From Allomuricauda sp. M10 (lineage in GTDB: Bacteria > Bacteroidota > Bacteroidia > Flavobacteriales > Flavobacteriaceae): a stretch of 64,000 nt of DNA. Where the stretch lies: assembly GCF_020782875.1 (NCBI RefSeq), contig NZ_JAJGBN010000001.1:248001-312000 (forward strand). Direction: 5' to 3'. Both the position numbers and the translations under genes were made by a program. Under the pieces are notes generated by a model. It ran no database searches. It worked only from the letters and a program-made list of their open reading frames with translations, and was not told the origin of the DNA. This document shows, in pieces, positions 34,853-44,495 of this stretch (position 1 is its first letter; every line of letters starts with the position of its first letter).

Positions 34853-35686
34853 ATGGCCATAGTTTATCTGGAATATAATTTTAAGATTACCCCCCTGCAA
34901 CCGGCGACCGATATATTGATCGCTGAACTGGGGGATGCCGGTTTTGAAAGTTTTGTTGAAACCGAAGAGGGGCTTTTGGCCTATATCTTAAAGGATGAAT
35001 GGAAGGAAGGGAAGCTGGATGACCTGTTTGCCATGCAGCACCCTGATTTTGAAATTTCATGGACCAGCACCGAGATCGAACAGCAGAACTGGAACGCGGA
35101 ATGGGAGAAAAATTTCCATCCGATACAGGTTGGGGGCCGCTGTATGGTTCGTGCCCCTTTCCACGACCCTATTGATGTGGAATACGATATTGTGATCGAA
35201 CCCAAAATGAGTTTCGGAACGGGCCATCACGAAACGACCCATATGATGCTCCAACATATTTTAGATCATGATTTTGAAGGGAAATCCGTCTTGGATATGG
35301 GTTGTGGAACGGGTGTATTGGCCATTTTGGCCATGAAGAAAGGGGCAACTCCCGTTGAGGCCATCGATATTGATGAGTGGTGCGTGATCAATTCCCAAGA
35401 GAACATTGAACGCAACGACTGTGCTTCCATTCATGTGGAACAAGGCATTAGTGATGTGTTGGTAGGTAGAAAATACGATGTTATTTTGGCCAATATCAAT
35501 CGCAATATCTTGCTGGACGACATCCCTGTTTATGCAAATTGTCTCAACAAAGGAGGTGCTTTATTTCTAAGTGGCTTTTATTTACAGGATTTGGATGCCA
35601 TTTCTGCAAAATGTGCCGCCCATGGTTTGGAATTTGAAAAAAAACTGGAGAAGAACAACTGGATATCAGCAAAATATGTAAATTAG
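34853..35686 (+). CDS. prmA: Ribosomal protein L11 methyltransferase
   Basis: 277 aa SAM-dependent enzyme that trimethylates L11. N-terminal substrate-recognition domain (about 1-75), then PKMSFGTGHHETTHMM (about 119-134), the SAM-binding VLDMGCGTGVLAI (about 144-156), and the LANINRNIL motif near residue 215 that lines the methyl-transfer site. Eight bases after tpiA. Confidence 0.95.
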   Translation: MAIVYLEYNFKITPLQPATDILIAELGDAGFESFVETEEGLLAYILKDEWKEGKLDDLFAMQHPDFEISWTSTEIEQQNWNAEWEKNFHPIQVGGRCMVRAPFHDPIDVEYDIVIEPKMSFGTGHHETTHMMLQHILDHDFEGKSVLDMGCGTGVLAILAMKKGATPVEAIDIDEWCVINSQENIERNDCASIHVEQGISDVLVGRKYDVILANINRNILLDDIPVYANCLNKGGALFLSGFYLQDLDAISAKCAAHGLEFEKKLEKNNWISAKYVN

Positions 35687-35708
35687 AAAGAGATAAACTC
35701 CACCAAAC

Positions 35709-35984
35709 ATGGGCACTAGAGAAAAAGAACTGGAAGATGTCCTTCTAGAGGAAGAGACCGAAAACCTGAACGAGATCGTACTTTTCAATGACAATGTGAA
35801 CACTTTTGACCACGTTATCGAAACCTTGATAAGTGTTTGTGAGCATACGCCCGAACAAGCGGAACAATGTTCCTTAATTGTTCACTACAATGGAAAGTGT
35901 ACCGTTAAAACTGGGGAGTATACCTATCTTAAACCCAAGTGCACCCAATTGCTGGAAGCCGGTTTAAGTGCTGAAATCGTTTAA
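35709..35984 (+). CDS. clpS: ATP-dependent Clp protease adaptor ClpS
   Basis: 91 aa. ClpS delivers N-degron substrates to ClpA/ClpP. Short variable N-terminus, then VLFNDNVNTFDHVIETL, with N-D-x-x-x-T-F-x-x-V being the ClpS signature, CEHTPEQAEQCSLIVHYNGKC and a C-terminal LLEAGLSAEI. Last gene of tpiA-prmA-clpS, 22 bases after prmA. Confidence 0.95.
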   Translation: MGTREKELEDVLLEEETENLNEIVLFNDNVNTFDHVIETLISVCEHTPEQAEQCSLIVHYNGKCTVKTGEYTYLKPKCTQLLEAGLSAEIV

Positions 35985-36078
35985 GGTGTTTATTTAAATC
36001 GTGATTTTTTCCCTTCGGGATTTTCTCAATGATTATCTGACTGCAACCTGAAAAATCACAAATTCTTTACATAATCCC

Positions 36079-36110
36079 TTGGAGACATATCGGTTAGAAA
36101 CCTAACTTTG
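36079..36110 (+). promoter_or_regulatory. Promoter of the membrane-anchored coiled-coil gene
   Basis: TTG at 36079-36081, 21 bases, then a perfect TAACTTTG at 36103-36110. The ATG is 46 bases further on. Confidence 0.65.
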
Positions 36111-36156
36111 GTTTATAATCGAAAACCAATCAACCAAAACCTTCCTTTAACCCTTT

Positions 36157-36759
36157 ATGAGCGAGTTTTTTAAGGCCGAACTGAAAGATCGATTTTTGGA
36201 ATACGCCTTGGAACGCACGGACTATTTCGAGATTCAGTCTCTTTACGATGAATTCCTGAGACCAAATTATAATCTGCAGTTTGTGGAAAAATTGGTACGC
36301 GAAATATTGGAATACGATCCGGGTCTGCTTGATGTCATGAATGGCAATGGAATGGATATGTTCTTATTGGCATCAACCAATACTACCCAGGATTTTTTGG
36401 ATGATGGCGGTTTTATGGACATGTATGTTAAGGAAGAGGAAAGGTGGGATGTTTTTTTAGATCAGCTTTCCGGACCCAAAAAAAATTCCAAGATTGAAAA
36501 AAAACGCATTGGCAAGGGAAATCCTGGTTTAAAAAAGGAAAAAACATTATTAATCGTGTTGATTTCGGCCATTGCGATTAGTTTTCTCTTCACCTTGGGA
36601 AGCATTTTTAAAGAAACACTTTGGGAACCCGATTATGTCCCTGCAGATGAATTTGAACGTAAAATACAACAGTTGCAGGAACAATACATCCAGGAAAACC
36701 AAAGGTTGCAAACCCAATTGCAACAAGCGGAACATGCCTTGGACTCCCTAACGAGATAA
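36157..36759 (+). CDS. Uncharacterised protein with one membrane helix and coiled coil
   Basis: 200 aa; no family recognised. About 105 soluble, acidic N-terminal residues, predicted helical (FLEYALERTDYFEIQSLYDEF; LVREILEYDPGLLDVMNG), a Lys-rich linker (about 107-127), one hydrophobic helix (LLIVLISAIAISFLFTLGSIF, about 129-149), and a Gln/Glu-rich coiled coil at the C-terminus (about 165-198). With no signal peptide the N-terminus is probably cytoplasmic and the coiled coil periplasmic. It has its own promoter; its 3' end overlaps the convergent MocR-type gene by 12 bases. Confidence 0.7.
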   Translation: MSEFFKAELKDRFLEYALERTDYFEIQSLYDEFLRPNYNLQFVEKLVREILEYDPGLLDVMNGNGMDMFLLASTNTTQDFLDDGGFMDMYVKEEERWDVFLDQLSGPKKNSKIEKKRIGKGNPGLKKEKTLLIVLISAIAISFLFTLGSIFKETLWEPDYVPADEFERKIQQLQEQYIQENQRLQTQLQQAEHALDSLTR

Positions 36760-38244
36760 TGTAGACTGGAATAATCCTTCGACCACTTTTTCTATTTTTA
36801 ATAGTGCATCCTTGATTTGTTTGGGGTTTACGGAACAAAATCCCATGACCAATCCGTTCTGATCAGTGGGTTGCACATAATATTTGCTCAAGGCATGGGC
36901 AAGGATGTTGTGGTCCAATAATTCCCTTTCCAAAGCCACATCCTTCATTTCACCTTTAATATGTCCGATGACATGAAGCCCGGGATTTGAAGTGTCCAAA
37001 TCAAAGTGTGCTCTCAAATTCTTATTAAAATGTTCCACAAAAATTTCCTTTCGTTCTTGGGAAACTTCCATCACGTTACGCAGATGCTTGTTCAAATAAT
37101 CCCTCTCAATAAAAAGGCTCATGGCTTTCTGGTTCTCTCGCGAAACAAATCTGCTCGATTGACGGTACAGTGCCGTTACCGCATCCAACAGATAATACGG
37201 AACAATCATATAACCCAAGCGCATGGATGGGTGGATCAATTTATTAAAAGTGCCCAAATAAATGGTCCTTTCCTGTTGGTCCATCCCAAATAGGGAACCC
37301 AATGGTTTCTCCCAATTGCTGAACTCGTGGTTATAGTCATCTTCAATAATGAAGGTTTCTTTTTCCGAAGCCCATTTCAATAGTTCCTTTCTTCTGGACA
37401 TACTCATTTTTATTCCCGTAGGATACTGACAGGAAGGAGTAGTGTAAACAAATTTGGGTTTTGTACAGCTTATTCCATTTAAATTAAGCCCTTGCTCGTC
37501 CACTCGGCCGGCACAAATCTTCGCCCCCAAACTTCTAAAAAGACCATGCGCCATAGGGTAGGTGGGGTTTTCAACAACTACTTCATCATCAGTTTCCAGT
37601 AGGATGTTGGATACCAGATAAAGTGAATGCAGCGATCCCGTGGTCACGATGATCTGTTCCGGGTCACATTGAATATCCCGATAGATTTTCAGGTAGTTGG
37701 ACAAGTTGTTCCGAAGGCATTGCAGTCCAATGGTGTTGCTGTATGAAAGCTCCGACGGCGTAATGCATTTCCAATAGTCATCCATTAGTTTTTTCCAAAG
37801 CTGCACGGGAAATATATCGAGAGGAGGAAGTCCCGGTCTAAAGGCCACTCCTTTGTTGGAATCCTCGCCGGGCCAATGCGCATTTTCACAAAAAGCCTTT
37901 CCTCTGCTGGATAACTGGGGATAGTTTCCTTTTGGCACAACAGAAGGAATCTTCAATTTCAATTTTTTGTTCTTCGGACACAGTACATAGTATCCAGATC
38001 CTTTTATTGCCGTAATGTATCGCTCAACCAACAAAAGGTCGAATGCCTTGAGTACCGTGCTACGGGAAATACCCAAATCATTGGCCAATACCCGAGAGGG
38101 CGGCAACTTGGAATCCGGCTCCAAGAACCGATTAAGAATGGCTCTCTTGAATGCGTCGTATAGACTTAAATATATGTGAGGTTGGGGTTTGGCATCCAAG
38201 GAAAAGCCATTTCTGATAAGAAGGCCTTTCATGTTGAAATGCAT
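36748..38244 (-). CDS. MocR-type regulator (GntR winged helix fused to aminotransferase)
   Basis: 498 aa. N-terminal GntR winged helix-turn-helix (about 25-90: LPPSRVLANDLGISRSTVLKAFDLLLVERYI), a linker, and a type I aminotransferase-like domain (about 130-490) that binds PLP. The Lys expected to hold PLP is in LGTFNKLIHPSMRLGYM, with IIEDDYNHEF carrying the Asp that contacts the pyridine nitrogen and YPTGIKMS in between. The family includes GabR, PdxR and TauR. An alternative start four codons in (38232) is possible. Divergent from the susC operon, the likely target, with AGCATACCAAT repeats just upstream of its start. Confidence 0.93.
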   Translation of the reverse strand: MHFNMKGLLIRNGFSLDAKPQPHIYLSLYDAFKRAILNRFLEPDSKLPPSRVLANDLGISRSTVLKAFDLLLVERYITAIKGSGYYVLCPKNKKLKLKIPSVVPKGNYPQLSSRGKAFCENAHWPGEDSNKGVAFRPGLPPLDIFPVQLWKKLMDDYWKCITPSELSYSNTIGLQCLRNNLSNYLKIYRDIQCDPEQIIVTTGSLHSLYLVSNILLETDDEVVVENPTYPMAHGLFRSLGAKICAGRVDEQGLNLNGISCTKPKFVYTTPSCQYPTGIKMSMSRRKELLKWASEKETFIIEDDYNHEFSNWEKPLGSLFGMDQQERTIYLGTFNKLIHPSMRLGYMIVPYYLLDAVTALYRQSSRFVSRENQKAMSLFIERDYLNKHLRNVMEVSQERKEIFVEHFNKNLRAHFDLDTSNPGLHVIGHIKGEMKDVALERELLDHNILAHALSKYYVQPTDQNGLVMGFCSVNPKQIKDALLKIEKVVEGLFQSTLSR

Positions 38245-38245
38245 A

Positions 38246-38279
38246 ATTGGTATGCTAAATCTGATAAGATTGGTATGCT
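38246..38279. promoter_or_regulatory. Direct repeat, candidate MocR operator
   Basis: ATTGGTATGCT occurs at 38246-38256 and again at 38269-38279, 23 bases start to start. On the other strand each reads AGCATACCAAT, with an ATACCA core like the direct repeats bound by GabR. It lies right upstream of the MocR-type gene. Confidence 0.65.
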
Positions 38280-38574
38280 GAAGGTAGATGTTTATCCTTT
38301 AATTTTCAGTTTTTTAACATAAAGTTCACTATGAGAATCCCAAATCTTACACTCCGAACTTTACTTGTCCCGATAATCGGTAAGCGAATTCTTATGAATT
38401 GTTACGGGATGGTAAAAGTGATTCAGCCCTATCCAGTTATCCCAATTCCAATATTCCCAAAAAGTCAAGGCATCTTAATCGTCGACACCCCTGGATGGTT
38501 AAGAAAATAGGCTAGGCCCATTTAGGTCCACAATACTTCAAATCTTACCCAAGAACACTTAAACGAAATTGATT
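38280..38574. other. Remaining control region of the susC operon
   Basis: About 295 bases without a gene. A perfect dyad CCGAT-A-ATCGG lies at 38370-38380. No TAnnTTTG box, hairpin terminator or small coding frame with good support is seen; the susC promoter is therefore not located. Confidence 0.35.
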
Positions 38575-41500
38575 ATGCTGAAAACCCGATTCTTATGTTC
38601 ATCCATGTTGTTCCTTTTCATAGGGATGGTGTATGGTCAAAGACAAATAACAGGAACTGTTGGGGATGTTAATGGACCGCTGCCCGGAGCAACGGTTTTG
38701 CTCAAAGGAACCAATGTGGGGGTCACCACCGATTTTGATGGCAATTTCTCCATTACCCTTCAAGATGGGAATGATACTTTGGTTTTTAGTTATATAGGTT
38801 ACCAGGCCAAAGAGATTATTATAGGTCAGCAATCTGTTTTACAAGTGATTTTGGAAGAAAGTACCCAATCACTTCAAGAAGTAGTGGTAACGGCACAGGG
38901 GATTAAAAAATCAAAGAAAGCTTTGGGGTATGCCATTGCCAATGTGCAATCCGAAGAAGTGGAAAAACGGCCCGAAGCAGATTTGGCCCGAACCCTACAA
39001 GGTAAAGTGGCAGGGGTTTCCATAACACCGGCCGATGGGCAAACGGGCTCCTCATCTACCATCCGGATCAGGGGTACCGTTTCCCTTACCGGTTCCAACG
39101 CACCATTGATCGTTGTCAACAACATTCCATTCAACGGATTGTTACGTGATATTGATCCCAACGATATTGAAAGTATTAGTATTCTAAAGGGATTCAATGC
39201 TGCAGTGTTGTATGGAAGCGAGGGACGCAACGGCGTCATTTTGATTCAGACCAAAAGTGGTTCGGCCAGAACAGGTGATGCCAGTACATCTGTTACCTAT
39301 TCCTCTACCGTGTACACCAATACGGTATCCCAATTGCCGGAGTTTCAGAACACCTATTCGAATGGTACGGAGGGCATCGAATTCAACCAAACTATAATCT
39401 CCAACTTTGGGCCGGCTTTTTCTACTTTGGGAGAAGTGCCACATCCGTATGCAACCATGGCGGATATCTTTCCGGAGTATGCGGATAAAACCATAAAAAT
39501 TGCAGCCAAACCTAAAAATGTTAGGAATATTTTCAGGTTGGGAATGGGAACAACACACTCCCTCACCTTGGCAACCACTCGTGAAAAATTAGGGCTCAAT
39601 CTATCCGCAGGGTATACCGATGAGCAGGGCATCATTGCGAATAACGACCTAAAGCGCTTTAACCTTTCTGTTGGGGGCAAGGTCCAATTGATGGAGAAAC
39701 TCAACCTATCGGCCAATTTGGGGTACTCTACCCGAAAAGTAAACCTGGTGAACGATGAGGATATTTTTAGTACGGTCTACCATTTACCCAGATGGATTGA
39801 TTTAACGGAATTGCCATACCAAAATCCGTTGACAGGTGGTTCCGTATACTATAGAAATGCTACCAATCCCCTTTGGATCTTGCACAACTCTGGCAATTAT
39901 GACGACAAGGTGAGGGTTTTCGGAAATTTCACGGCCGATTATCAGTTGGCCAATCCCTTGAACGTAACCTATCGGGTTGGTTTTGATAGTGAAACCTATT
40001 CCGGTTTTGATTATTCCAACAAGGGTGGGTATGACGGGGATTATCTGTATGGATATTTGAACATTGGGGATAGCAAGGAAGTAGTGGTAAACCAAACGTT
40101 GATGTTCAATTTTAACCAGGATGTCATCAAAAACCTCAATTTGGATGCACAACTCGGCATCAACTCCCAATTGACCCGATATGCAGGGAATTCTTCCAAC
40201 TCTGACGGACAAATTGTTTACGGATTTTTAAGACCGACCAACTACACTACTACCGAAGCCGATTATGGCACATCGGAAGAAAACTTAGCGGGTGCGTTCG
40301 GGCAGTTACAATTTGCTTACAAAAACTATTTCTATGCCACTTTTTCTGGAAGAAATGATTGGGGCAGTACCGTAGAAGTCGCCAACCGGACCTTGTTCTA
40401 CCCAGGGGCTTCGTTTTCCTTTATTCCTACCTCCGCATTGAAATTTGGAGGGGAAACCATCAATTATTTGAAATTCAGGTATGCCTATGCTACCTCTTCT
40501 GGATATCCACCACCTTACCGCACCCGAAGCACCTTGGTCATCGATCCCTTACGATTTGCTGCCGAGGATGGTGTGTATCCCGTCACCAACCGATACAGTA
40601 CCCGTTATGCCAACCTCAATTTAAAACCTGAGTTGCACAAAGAAGTGGAAGTTGGTATGGAGGCCAAGCTTTTCCATAATCGGGTCACTCTTGAAGCATC
40701 GGCCTACATGCGGGTTTCCAAAGACCAAATAGTGGAATCCCGTTTGGCGCCTTCTTCGGGATATGATGATCAGTACATCAATTTGGGAAGAATAGATAAC
40801 GAAGGTGTTGAGGTGGACTTGGGCGTGGATATTTTTAAGGGTCATAATTTTAGATGGAACCTTAGGAATATTTTTACCGCCGATGAGTCCTTGGTCGTGC
40901 AGACTACCCCAACAGGTGCCGATATTTTTATCACCGAGGACCGATATGCTGTGGAAGGGCAACCCTTTGGGGTCATCAAGGGGGATTATGCACTTCGGGA
41001 TGAGGAAGGAAACTTGTTGATCAGCGGTAATGGTTCCTCAACCCGGGTAGGGGAGGTTATCACAAGTGATGATGTTGGGTTGGACACTAAAGTTATAGGT
41101 GATCCCAACCCCGATTGGAAACTAACGACCATCAACACTTTTGGATATAAGGACTTTTATCTTTCCGCCCAGATGGAGTATACCCATGGTGGAGAAATTT
41201 ATTCTAGCAGTGTGGTAAATATGCTGCAGCGCGGCTCCGCCAAAGAGACCGAGAACAGGGAAGGGACCTTTATCATTCCTGGATATTTGGCCGATGATGA
41301 TACTGGTGAAATCTTGCTCGATGCCAATGGAGATCAAATCCCAAATACCATTCAATTGAATGCCAGTAGGGTGGGGTTTTCCAATTATTACAATGCAAAT
41401 GACCTTGGCATGTGGGATACCTCCATTTTCAGATTGAGGGAAGTTTCCCTTGGGTATACCTTAAAACCCATTAAAGGTCAAAAACTGCCTTTTAAGAAAA

Positions 41501-41652
41501 TGGACATTACCCTGTCAGGAAGAAACCTTTGGTACAGGGCTCCCAATTTTCCAAAGTATGTGAATTATGACCCGGAAAGTGATGGCTGGGAAGGAGATAG
41601 CACTGTGCCATCTACCAAAAGGATTGCCTTTGGCGTGTCGGTAACATTTTAA
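38575..41652 (+). CDS. SusC/RagA-type TonB-linked outer-membrane transporter
   Basis: 1025 aa from the ATG at 38575; a TTG two codons earlier also opens the frame but is unlikely. Signal peptide to about residue 22 (IGMVYGQ), a carboxypeptidase-regulatory-like domain (about 23-105: GTVGDVNGPLPGATVLLKGT, TTDFDGNFSI), the SusC motif LQEVVVTAQG, a plug (about 115-225, ending LYGSEGRNGVILIQTKSG) and a 22-strand barrel ending in RIAFGVSVTF. It forms a lidded importer with the SusD-like lipoprotein 20 bases downstream. No glycosidase is in the operon; the genes after it suggest an N-acyl amino acid or peptide-like ligand. Confidence 0.95.
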   Translation: MLKTRFLCSSMLFLFIGMVYGQRQITGTVGDVNGPLPGATVLLKGTNVGVTTDFDGNFSITLQDGNDTLVFSYIGYQAKEIIIGQQSVLQVILEESTQSLQEVVVTAQGIKKSKKALGYAIANVQSEEVEKRPEADLARTLQGKVAGVSITPADGQTGSSSTIRIRGTVSLTGSNAPLIVVNNIPFNGLLRDIDPNDIESISILKGFNAAVLYGSEGRNGVILIQTKSGSARTGDASTSVTYSSTVYTNTVSQLPEFQNTYSNGTEGIEFNQTIISNFGPAFSTLGEVPHPYATMADIFPEYADKTIKIAAKPKNVRNIFRLGMGTTHSLTLATTREKLGLNLSAGYTDEQGIIANNDLKRFNLSVGGKVQLMEKLNLSANLGYSTRKVNLVNDEDIFSTVYHLPRWIDLTELPYQNPLTGGSVYYRNATNPLWILHNSGNYDDKVRVFGNFTADYQLANPLNVTYRVGFDSETYSGFDYSNKGGYDGDYLYGYLNIGDSKEVVVNQTLMFNFNQDVIKNLNLDAQLGINSQLTRYAGNSSNSDGQIVYGFLRPTNYTTTEADYGTSEENLAGAFGQLQFAYKNYFYATFSGRNDWGSTVEVANRTLFYPGASFSFIPTSALKFGGETINYLKFRYAYATSSGYPPPYRTRSTLVIDPLRFAAEDGVYPVTNRYSTRYANLNLKPELHKEVEVGMEAKLFHNRVTLEASAYMRVSKDQIVESRLAPSSGYDDQYINLGRIDNEGVEVDLGVDIFKGHNFRWNLRNIFTADESLVVQTTPTGADIFITEDRYAVEGQPFGVIKGDYALRDEEGNLLISGNGSSTRVGEVITSDDVGLDTKVIGDPNPDWKLTTINTFGYKDFYLSAQMEYTHGGEIYSSSVVNMLQRGSAKETENREGTFIIPGYLADDDTGEILLDANGDQIPNTIQLNASRVGFSNYYNANDLGMWDTSIFRLREVSLGYTLKPIKGQKLPFKKMDITLSGRNLWYRAPNFPKYVNYDPESDGWEGDSTVPSTKRIAFGVSVTF

Positions 41653-41672
41653 CCCAATCAAAAGATTAAAAA

Positions 41673-43283
41673 ATGCATAGAACAGGAAAATATATAGGAA
41701 AAATGGCTTGCGTGTCCCTTTTGGTTTTTGGGTGCGAGGTTTCCAACTTTGATTTGCAGGAGAATCCAAATTATTTGACTCCCGAAAGTGCCGACCCGGA
41801 ATATCTGTTGAATGAGATTCAGTATCGATTCCAGCATTTTATGGGCAACATGATCGTGAATACCGATGATGTTATGCGCTACGAGGCCATGACGGATACT
41901 TACCCTTCCATTGTTTCAGTGGATGTGCTGGATGGCAGTACCAGCAAGGAATGGGAAGGGTATTTTGAAGCATTGAACAATTCCAGGACCATTTCCGAAC
42001 TTGCCGAAGGGGACGAAACGCTGTTGCTCCATAACGCCATCAATAAGTTGTTGGTAGGGTATATGACCATCACCATGGTGGATTATGTGGGGAAGATACC
42101 CTATTTCCAAGCGGTGAATCCATCTGAATTTCCCAACGCACGATTGGATGATGGGGAAGATGTTTACATGAGCGTTTTGGAGGACATAGACCAAGCCATT
42201 TTGGATATTGAAGCATCTACTTTCAAATTTTCCACGGACCTATTTTACGATAGTGACAGGGACAAGTGGATTGCCTTTGCCCAGTCATTAAAACTGAGGA
42301 TTTTGGTCCAGACTCGCTTGAGCAGCTCATCTATAGGTAATGCCAATCCGGTTGCAGAGATCAATGCGCTTTTAGAAGGAAATTTGATAGACACCGAAGA
42401 AGAAGATTTTCAATATACCTATGCCAACGTGGTGGAACCCGAAAGCAGGCATCCCTATTTCCAAAGAGGATATGTGAGCGATTTCGGTCAGTACATGGGC
42501 AACTATTTTATGTACATGTTGAAAGACTCCAAAAGCCAAAAAGATCCCCGAATTCGATATTACTTGTACCGACAGGCAGCTGCCGATCCATTGATTATTC
42601 CCTACAACACCTGTATGGATGAACCCAATGTGGTGTATTGCTATCTGGGGGAGTATTACAGGGGGTTAGATCACGGGGAGAGCCGCACAGGTTACGGCGA
42701 CAACAAGGAAAGAACAGTGTATGGGCTATATCCAGCAGGTGGCGCTTTTGACGACGATCAATTTGTTACGGCATCAAAGAGTACCAATTTAAATGGGACA
42801 GGAATCCTTCCTTTACTTACTACATCCTTTGTCAAGTTTTTATCCGCTGAATCTGCATTGACCCTTGGAACCAACGGCGATCCGGCCGAACTTTTGGAAC
42901 AGGCCATTCGCGCTTCCATGCATAAGGTTTTGACTTTTGAAGATATCAAATCGGATTTTTTGGCTACAGACGAGAGTGTGGATGCCTATGTGGAAGAAGT
43001 AATGACCAATTATGCCAATGCCGCGTCGGATGAGGAAAGATTGGACATCATCATTACCGAATATTATCTGGCAGCATTCGGGAATTCTATTGAGGCCTAC
43101 AACTTTTACAGGCGTACGGGTTATCCTTCCAATATTGAAGTACCCATCGATGATAACAACCCCACTTTCCCCAGAAGTTTTCCTTATTCTGCAGATGAGG
43201 TGGAAGTAAACCCTTTCATAAAACAAAAGAAAAATACGGAGCGTGTCTTTTGGGACACCAATCCCGAAGGTTTCATTAAATGA
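41673..43283 (+). CDS. SusD/RagB-type surface lipoprotein
   Basis: 536 aa. Lipoprotein signal LLVFGC (Cys about residue 21) followed by the acidic-Asn start typical of surface-exposed lipoproteins (EVSNFDLQENPNYLTPES). The tetratricopeptide-rich body has SusD blocks such as DYVGKIPYFQAVNP, RLDDGEDVYMSVLEDIDQAI and KWIAFAQSLKLRILVQ. It binds substrate and lids the SusC-like channel. Close to SusD/RagB-like group with LTDxxVGPVYY absent. Operon member between susC-like and the next lipoprotein. Confidence 0.93.
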   Translation: MHRTGKYIGKMACVSLLVFGCEVSNFDLQENPNYLTPESADPEYLLNEIQYRFQHFMGNMIVNTDDVMRYEAMTDTYPSIVSVDVLDGSTSKEWEGYFEALNNSRTISELAEGDETLLLHNAINKLLVGYMTITMVDYVGKIPYFQAVNPSEFPNARLDDGEDVYMSVLEDIDQAILDIEASTFKFSTDLFYDSDRDKWIAFAQSLKLRILVQTRLSSSSIGNANPVAEINALLEGNLIDTEEEDFQYTYANVVEPESRHPYFQRGYVSDFGQYMGNYFMYMLKDSKSQKDPRIRYYLYRQAAADPLIIPYNTCMDEPNVVYCYLGEYYRGLDHGESRTGYGDNKERTVYGLYPAGGAFDDDQFVTASKSTNLNGTGILPLLTTSFVKFLSAESALTLGTNGDPAELLEQAIRASMHKVLTFEDIKSDFLATDESVDAYVEEVMTNYANAASDEERLDIIITEYYLAAFGNSIEAYNFYRRTGYPSNIEVPIDDNNPTFPRSFPYSADEVEVNPFIKQKKNTERVFWDTNPEGFIK

Positions 43284-43294
43284 TCTGAAAAGTT

Positions 43295-44464
43295 ATGACC
43301 ATGAAGAAGAATTTGAAAATCATTATCGGTTTGGTATTGGCCTTGGGCTGTACAAACGAATACAATACACTGCAGGATATTACTTTTCAGGGGGGGTATG
43401 TGGCTTTTACTGAGGAGCCTGATTTAAGTTTTAATATTTTGAAACTAGACACGGAATCGTTCACAGGAACCCTCTATGATTCCAACGAAAATGCAACCAA
43501 TTATACCTTAAAAGCTGCTTTTGGGGATTTGGAAACAGAAACCTTGGTGGATATCAGTTCCTTTCCGGCTACTATTTCATTTACCATTCCTGAGATCCTT
43601 GCAAAATTTGGGTTGACCATTGATGACGTTGACCTGAACGACAAAATCACCTTTACGGCCGTGGTGACTACTCCTACGGGAGTGTTCGATGGCCGGTCCC
43701 CAAATTATGACGTTAACAATATCAATCAGGGCGGTAATACTACCGATCGGTTGAAATTTCCTGGTCATTACAACGCCATGGATTTTTCCTTTACTTTTTT
43801 TCAACCTGAGGGAGTGAAAATCAGGGGAACCTCATTTGAAGAGGTTCCCATCGGTTTGGAAGATGCCGTTTATATACGGAATGGGGGTAATGATGAAACG
43901 ATTGATCTTGTGAATGGTGAAAACCCACCTTTTGTGGATTATGTGGCAAAGGGAACGGGTAAGGAAGATGAACTGGGATTTGATTCCGAATACATCTCAA
44001 TTACCAATATAAGTGATAACAGTTTAGGTTTTTCGGAAGAACGGATCGGGGTGTTTTCACTACTGGAAGATTATGAGGCATATCCTGATGGGGTTCAAGG
44101 GTTCCATTCCGAGGATGCCGATGGAGCCATAAGAATCACCTTTGATACAGTACATGTGCCAGCAGGACAAGAAAATTCTGGAGTTTCTTTTGAAATCTTT
44201 TTTGGGATTACTGGTTGGGAAGAATTGGATGGACTACATGCCTATGCCAATATTACCACCGACGAGGAAGAAGGGGTTTTGGAACTAGCCAGCATTTTCA
44301 GTAACGAAACAGAAAACACTGCTGGTCAGTGGCTAAAAATTGATAGTGGCTACCAAAAGGGGATACGTTCCTATCAGCTGGTCATCCAGATTCAATCAGG
44401 TGCCACCCCGGAATCCTTCGATTTGGACAACATCATTATCTATGAGGCTCAAGAAGAGCAATAG
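43295..44464 (+). CDS. SusE/F-like accessory surface lipoprotein
   Basis: 389 aa. Lipobox VLALGC (Cys about residue 19; an in-frame ATG at 43301 may be the real start). The beta-rich sequence has an early Ig-like part (about 25-150) and a later domain ending FDLDNIIIYEAQEEQ, which resembles the end of a carbohydrate-binding or jelly-roll module. Proteins in this position after susC-susD are usually surface ligand-binding lipoproteins. No known family is certain. It ends 31 bases before the deacylase start. Confidence 0.75.
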   Translation: MTMKKNLKIIIGLVLALGCTNEYNTLQDITFQGGYVAFTEEPDLSFNILKLDTESFTGTLYDSNENATNYTLKAAFGDLETETLVDISSFPATISFTIPEILAKFGLTIDDVDLNDKITFTAVVTTPTGVFDGRSPNYDVNNINQGGNTTDRLKFPGHYNAMDFSFTFFQPEGVKIRGTSFEEVPIGLEDAVYIRNGGNDETIDLVNGENPPFVDYVAKGTGKEDELGFDSEYISITNISDNSLGFSEERIGVFSLLEDYEAYPDGVQGFHSEDADGAIRITFDTVHVPAGQENSGVSFEIFFGITGWEELDGLHAYANITTDEEEGVLELASIFSNETENTAGQWLKIDSGYQKGIRSYQLVIQIQSGATPESFDLDNIIIYEAQEEQ

Positions 44465-44495
44465 CTTAAATCCGCAAAATTGTGGATTCATAAAA

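Noticed and set aside
44340-44495. Upstream extension of the D-aminoacylase gene
   Set aside because: It overlaps the preceding gene out of frame and puts 52 residues before a perfect lipoprotein signal.
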